Below the pieces are notes generated by a model, which saw only the letters and a list, made by a program, of their open reading frames with translations, had not been told where the DNA came from and did not search any database. From positions 1 through 16,396 of the forward strand of contig LUJN01000025.1 in NCBI GenBank assembly GCA_001689445.1: a DNA stretch of 16,396 nt, given 5' to 3'. Below are positions 13,973-16,396 of this stretch, one piece after another. The DNA is from Bacteroidales bacterium M3. GTDB taxonomy: Bacteria > Bacteroidota > Bacteroidia > Bacteroidales > Muribaculaceae. How positions within the stretch are numbered: the stretch's first letter is position 1; each line of letters starts with the position of its first letter. Position numbers and translations under genes: made by a program.

Positions 13973-14236
13973 TTGAAGCCTTCGACACGTTACAAGAGGG
14001 ACTACAAGCGATACCGCAATAACCCGGTGAAACTCCGTAAGTTGTTTGAGATACTCCGCAAATTGGAGCAGGAAGAGCCTATCCCTCCTGAATATAATCC
14101 GCATATGTTGTCAGGCAATTATGCAGGTTATATGGAATGTCATATAGAGGGGGATTTTCTTCTTATTTGGTTTGACCCCGACTGCGATCAAATAGACCTC
14201 GTGCGTTTCGGTTCACACTCCGAGCTGTTCGGCTGA
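13973..14236 (+). CDS. YafQ-type endoribonuclease toxin (RelE superfamily)
   Basis: From a TTG start the protein has 87 residues. The residues known to matter in E. coli YafQ are all present with nearly the same spacing: H44, H57, D61, H82 and F86 here against H50, H63, D67, H87 and F91 there. ECHIEGDFLLIW and the C-terminal GSHSELFG are family signatures. The predicted action is ribosome-dependent mRNA cleavage, blocked by the antitoxin. Start choice is open. The ATG overlapping the antitoxin stop (13965) is out of frame and dies after three codons, while an in-frame ATG at 13910 would add a tail unlike the family. TTG 13973 fits family alignment best. It converges with dinB, 6 bp apart. Confidence 0.85.
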   Translation: MKPSTRYKRDYKRYRNNPVKLRKLFEILRKLEQEEPIPPEYNPHMLSGNYAGYMECHIEGDFLLIWFDPDCDQIDLVRFGSHSELFG

Positions 14237-14242
14237 CGAGAG

Positions 14243-15325
14243 TTAGGAGTCGAAGTCAAAGTGGAGCTGCGGCCAGTCGGAGGGTCGGTCGAGAGGGTCG
14301 GCTTCGGTAGGGTTGGATAGCGTCAGCCCGAGCAGTCGCAGGGGGGAGTGGCGGTAGTCGATATCTTCGAGCAGTTCGGCTGCCGTGGCGCGTATCCTGG
14401 CGGCGTCCCAGGGGATGGCTGTGTCCGTGCGGCTGCGGGTGTGTTGCGTGAAGTCGCTGTGCTTTACTTTCAGAGTGAGTGTGCGTCCGCTGAATGAGGC
14501 TCTCTCCACGCGACGCAACAAGTCTTGGGTGAGATCGGCGATAATGACATGCAGCTGCCCGCGGTCGGACACGTCGTCATCAAGCGTCGTTTCGCAGCCC
14601 ACCGACACCCTGCGGCGATAGGTCTCCACGGGACGCTCGTCCAGTCCGCGTGCAAAGTCGTAGTATATCTTTCCCACTTTGCCAAACTCCCGTTGCAATG
14701 CCTCGACGGTCCATTGCCGCAGGTCGAGGCCCGTGCGTATGCCCAAGGCGTGCATCTTGCGGGCAGTCACCGGACCGACGCCCCAAAAATCCTCCACCGG
14801 CAGCGTCTCCACAAACGCCATCGCCCGCGACGGGTGTATGGTGAACAGCCCGTCGGGCTTGCGGTAGTCCGATGCTATCTTGGCGAGGAACTTGTTGCAC
14901 GACACCCCGGCCGACGCCACGAGGTGCAGCTCCTCGCGTATGCGTGCCTTTATCTCGCGTGCAATCTCCACCGCCATCTCCATCCCCTTCTTGTTGTCGG
15001 TGACATCGAGAAACGCCTCGTCGAGCGATATCGGCTCGATGATGTCGGTGTAGTCGTGGAATATCCCGTGAATCTGCCGCGACACGTTCTTGTAGACGTC
15101 AAACCGCGGCTCGACCCACACCAGCGACGGGCACAGCCGCGAGGCCTTGGATGACGGCATAGCCGATCTCACCCCATAGCGGCGTGCCTCGTAGCTCGCC
15201 GCCGCCACCACGCCGCGCCGTCCCGAGTGCCCCACCGCGATGGGCCGTCCGCGCAGTTCGGGCCGGTCGCGCTGCTCCACCGACGCATAAAACGCATCCA
15301 TGTCGATATGTATCACTTTTCTCAT
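14243..15325 (-). CDS. dinB: DNA polymerase IV (Y-family)
   Basis: The 360-residue error-prone translesion polymerase starts MRKVIHIDMDAFYASVE, with catalytic D8 and a tyrosine at the steric-gate position (Y13). D102 and E103 sit in ISLDEAFLDVT. GVSCNKFLAKIASDYRKPDG and the helix-hairpin-helix segment FWGVGPVTARKMHALGI follow, and the little-finger domain fills the C-terminal third. The end PQLHFDF resembles a beta-clamp-binding motif. Upstream in-frame ATGs exist at 15334 and 15394. The latter lies ahead of the putative -7 box at 15348-15355, so 15325 is preferred. No SOS-type operator is recognisable. It converges with the toxin-antitoxin pair, which should end within 6 bp of its stop codon. 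Confidence 0.96.
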   Translation of the reverse strand: MRKVIHIDMDAFYASVEQRDRPELRGRPIAVGHSGRRGVVAAASYEARRYGVRSAMPSSKASRLCPSLVWVEPRFDVYKNVSRQIHGIFHDYTDIIEPISLDEAFLDVTDNKKGMEMAVEIAREIKARIREELHLVASAGVSCNKFLAKIASDYRKPDGLFTIHPSRAMAFVETLPVEDFWGVGPVTARKMHALGIRTGLDLRQWTVEALQREFGKVGKIYYDFARGLDERPVETYRRRVSVGCETTLDDDVSDRGQLHVIIADLTQDLLRRVERASFSGRTLTLKVKHSDFTQHTRSRTDTAIPWDAARIRATAAELLEDIDYRHSPLRLLGLTLSNPTEADPLDRPSDWPQLHFDFDS

Positions 15326-15347
15326 CCGCGCCATCCGTTTCGCCTTG

Positions 15348-15355
15348 CAAATATA
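15348..15355 (-). promoter_or_regulatory. Putative -7 box of dinB
   Basis: Minus-strand TATATTTG matches TAnnTTTG and would start transcription near 15341, about 16 nt before the ATG at 15325. The -33 position reads TTTC or similar rather than TTTG. The position supports the short dinB start. Confidence 0.5.
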
Positions 15356-15392
15356 CGGAAAAAGCCATTCTCGTAGAAAAATGTCAATAAAC

Positions 15393-15424
15393 ATTGTCGT
15401 ATAAAAAAAGAAACGTTAAATTTG
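15393..15424 (+). promoter_or_regulatory. Promoter of the 15539-16000 gene
   Basis: ATTG (15393-15396), 20 bp and TAAATTTG (15417-15424) fit the Bacteroidota promoter with one change in the -33 box. Transcription would start near 15431 and produce a leader of about 108 nt, which contains the interleaved stems at 15450-15515. Confidence 0.65.
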
Positions 15425-15449
15425 TCCGTCAAATCTGCGTATTTTGTCG

Positions 15450-15515
15450 GTTGGGCGAGGATTTAAGGAGACCCTTTTTTGCCCAACTCTGCGCAGGACA
15501 AATCAATAGGGTCTC
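15450..15515 (+). promoter_or_regulatory. Interleaved stems in 5' leader: pseudoknot or switch
   Basis: Stem 1 pairs GTTGGGC (15450-15456) with GCCCAAC (15481-15487), 7 of 7, with a further possible G-U pair outside. Stem 2 pairs GAGACCCT (15468-15475) with AGGGTCTC (15508-15515), 8 of 8. The arms alternate 1-2-1-2, which is the H-type pseudoknot topology; otherwise the two stems exclude each other as a switch would. Loops are 11, 5 (all T) and 20 nt. The element ends 23 nt before the ATG at 15539. No known riboswitch class is recognised. Confidence 0.45.
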
Positions 15516-15538
15516 ACAAACTTGAAAATCATTGTGTA

Positions 15539-16000
15539 ATGAAGAAATTACTGATGACTCTTGTTGTAGCCCTGGCCGGCATCATGTCAGCCTCCGCTAT
15601 CAATCCTTTCCTTGAATTCCAGCCCATACAGGTCGGCGACGGCTTCACGGCGTTCAATTTTCAAGGCGGTATCACAACCAAGGTGCACCAAAATGTCCGT
15701 ATCGGTGCCGGCATCGGCCTCACCGAGCGATGGAACTTCAACACCGCGCCCCTTATCCCTATCTTCGTGCGCGGTCAGGTTGAAGGACGCGTGGGCGGTT
15801 TCAACCCCTTCTTCTCCTTTGACGTGGGCTACGAGATCAACACCGAGGCCACCGACTGCGGCGCAGTGCTCGTCAACCCCATGATAGGCCTGCAGTTCTC
15901 CCGCTGGTACTTCGGCATCGGCTACCTCGGCCACTGCTGGACACCCAAGTATGCCGGCTCCACGAGCTGCTTCAACATGAAGATCGGCTACAACTTCTGA
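15539..16000 (+). CDS. Small putative outer-membrane beta-barrel protein
   Basis: The 153-residue protein has a signal peptide (1-20, cleavage after SASA) and a mature part of about 133 residues. The mature part is rich in alternating hydrophobic and aromatic strands: FTAFNFQGGI, VRIGAGIGL, PIFVRGQVEGRVG, FFSFDVGYEI, MIGLQFSRWYFGIGYLG and FNMKIGYNF. The terminal phenylalanine is the usual outer-membrane barrel end signal. Size suits an eight-stranded barrel. Two cysteines (C107 and C132) may form a disulfide, with C144 unpaired. No family is recognised. The ATG at 15539 is chosen because it begins the signal peptide; a longer frame from 15479 would place 20 non-signal residues ahead of it and pass through the leader stems. 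It is probably monocistronic. Confidence 0.85.
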   Translation: MKKLLMTLVVALAGIMSASAINPFLEFQPIQVGDGFTAFNFQGGITTKVHQNVRIGAGIGLTERWNFNTAPLIPIFVRGQVEGRVGGFNPFFSFDVGYEINTEATDCGAVLVNPMIGLQFSRWYFGIGYLGHCWTPKYAGSTSCFNMKIGYNF

Positions 16001-16008
16001 TAACTCAC

Positions 16009-16035
16009 CCCCCTTCACGATTAGCTTGAAGGGGG
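16009..16035 (+). terminator. Hairpin after the beta-barrel protein gene
   Basis: CCCCCTTC (16009-16016) and GAAGGGGG (16028-16035) form a perfect 8-bp stem with an 11-nt loop, 8 nt past the stop codon. The following TATTGC has no proper T run, so termination may be partial. Its 3' arm also forms the start of the first terminal repeat unit. Confidence 0.5.
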
Positions 16036-16160
16036 TATTGCAAAACTTGCCGATTGGCAATAGATGTAGGGACGTTCCCCGGAACGTCCGCGGGTAATGC
16101 CTTGGTATTTAGACAATCCGCGGACGCTACAGGTAGCGTCCCAATGCTGTTCACTTAAGG
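16031..16160. repeat. Composite palindromic repeat, copy 1
   Basis: The 130-bp unit holds hairpin 1 (GGACGTTCC, 16070-16078, with GGAACGTCC, 16081-16089) and hairpin 2 (GGACGCTAC, 16122-16130, with GTAGCGTCC, 16133-16141). GTCCGCGG (16086-16093) and CCGCGGAC (16118-16125) can pair across the middle as an alternative. It ends in AATGCTGTTCACTTAAGG (16143-16160). No coding potential is seen. Confidence 0.75.
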
Positions 16161-16179
16161 ACTTGGGATGGGAAAATAA

Positions 16180-16309
16180 GGGGGTGTTTCAAAACTCGCC
16201 GATTGGCTTGAGATGTAGGGACGTTCCCTGGAACGTCCGCGGATAATATCTTGGTATATGGACGATTGTCGGACGCTACCTGTAGCGACCTAATGCTGTT
16301 CACTTAAGG
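16180..16309. repeat. Composite palindromic repeat, copy 2
   Basis: This unit has the same 130-bp length as copy 1 and matches it at about 110 of 130 ungapped positions by hand count. Hairpin 1 is intact, with only its loop changed. Hairpin 2 has new loop bases and one arm mismatch. The last 18 bp (16292-16309) are identical to copy 1. The copies are 149 bp apart, start to start. Confidence 0.75.
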
Positions 16310-16318
16310 TGAGGTAGA

Positions 16319-16389
16319 GGGGATGTTGCAAGACCCGATAGATTGCAGATAAAGGAGTAGGGACGCTACCCAATGCTGTTCACTTAAGG
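16319..16389. repeat. Composite palindromic repeat, shortened copy 3
   Basis: This 71-bp unit aligns to the start and end of copies 1 and 2. GTAGGGACG of hairpin 1 is joined directly to CTACC of hairpin 2 and then to the invariant 18-bp tail (16372-16389). The join lies at a GGACG shared by both hairpins, as expected from slippage or recombination between them. The second arm of hairpin 2 is also missing. Further copies may lie beyond the window. Confidence 0.7.
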
Positions 16390-16396
16390 GCATTAT

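Noticed and set aside
13965..13976. ATG overlapping the antitoxin stop as the toxin start
   Set aside because: The frame reads ATG AAG AAT TGA and ends after three codons; the toxin frame is different.
15326..15394. Longer N terminus for dinB
   Set aside because: It would begin upstream of the putative -7 box and adds residues absent from Pol IV proteins, which start near the HIDMDAF motif.
15479..15538. Longer N terminus for the beta-barrel protein
   Set aside because: It would bury the signal peptide behind 20 polar residues and translate the structured leader.
16031..16389. Possible CRISPR array
   Set aside because: Only three long, diverging units with internal hairpins; no short direct repeats with uniform spacers and no cas genes.
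1..16396. Insertion sequence, integrase, tRNA or phage remnant
   Set aside because: No transposase or recombinase motif, no tRNA cloverleaf and no terminal repeats flanking a gene block were found.

Overview
The window looks like a chromosomal segment of a gut-type Bacteroidota, probably order Bacteroidales and possibly Muribaculaceae. Three things support this. Upstream regions carry the Bacteroidota promoter form TTTG-N19/20-TAnnTTTG. Rho has a very long low-complexity insertion between its N-terminal and RNA-binding domains. The gene content includes a SusB-like GH97 lipoprotein and a TonB-dependent receptor. The family-level placement is inference. There is no tRNA, rRNA, CRISPR array, transposase or phage gene.

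Layout. (1) 113-625 (+) encodes a small secreted protein with a deaminase-like fold that has lost its zinc ligands. (2) 641-3164 (-) is a compact operon, ybaK-like deacylase > aroC > yhcC-like radical SAM protein, behind a textbook promoter at 3209-3240. (3) 3289-4496 (-) holds gpmA preceded by a one-membrane-segment protein of unknown function. (4) 4742-5752 (+) encodes a membrane-anchored Sel1-repeat protein read from a TTG start, downstream of a palindrome-rich intergenic region. It converges with (5) 5870-7885 (-), a GH97 alpha-glucosidase lipoprotein. A near-perfect 31-bp inverted repeat lies between the two stop codons.

(6) 8264-10282 (-) is rho, flanked by structured DNA: a hairpin-rich 3' region and a leader of about 165 nt behind a strong promoter. 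(7) 10623-13497 (-) is a two-gene unit, a TonB-dependent receptor followed by a DUF362 lipoprotein, with a probable intrinsic terminator after it. (8) 13711-14236 (+) is a YafQ-type toxin-antitoxin pair with all expected catalytic residues, converging on (9) dinB (Pol IV, 14243-15325, -). (10) 15539-16000 (+) encodes a small putative outer-membrane beta-barrel protein whose 5' leader contains two interleaved perfect stems, which form either a pseudoknot or a switch. (11) 16031 to the window end holds three copies of a composite palindromic repeat that share an invariant 18-bp tail.

Most genes are housekeeping functions (chorismate synthesis, glycolysis, tRNA proofreading, termination, lesion bypass) mixed with envelope functions (glycan hydrolysis, nutrient uptake, repeat-rich periplasmic proteins). 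I do not see one large undescribed multi-gene defence or biosynthetic system. The most unusual items are the zinc-less secreted deaminase-like protein, the interleaved-stem leader at 15450-15515, the terminal repeat family and the TonB receptor/DUF362 pair.
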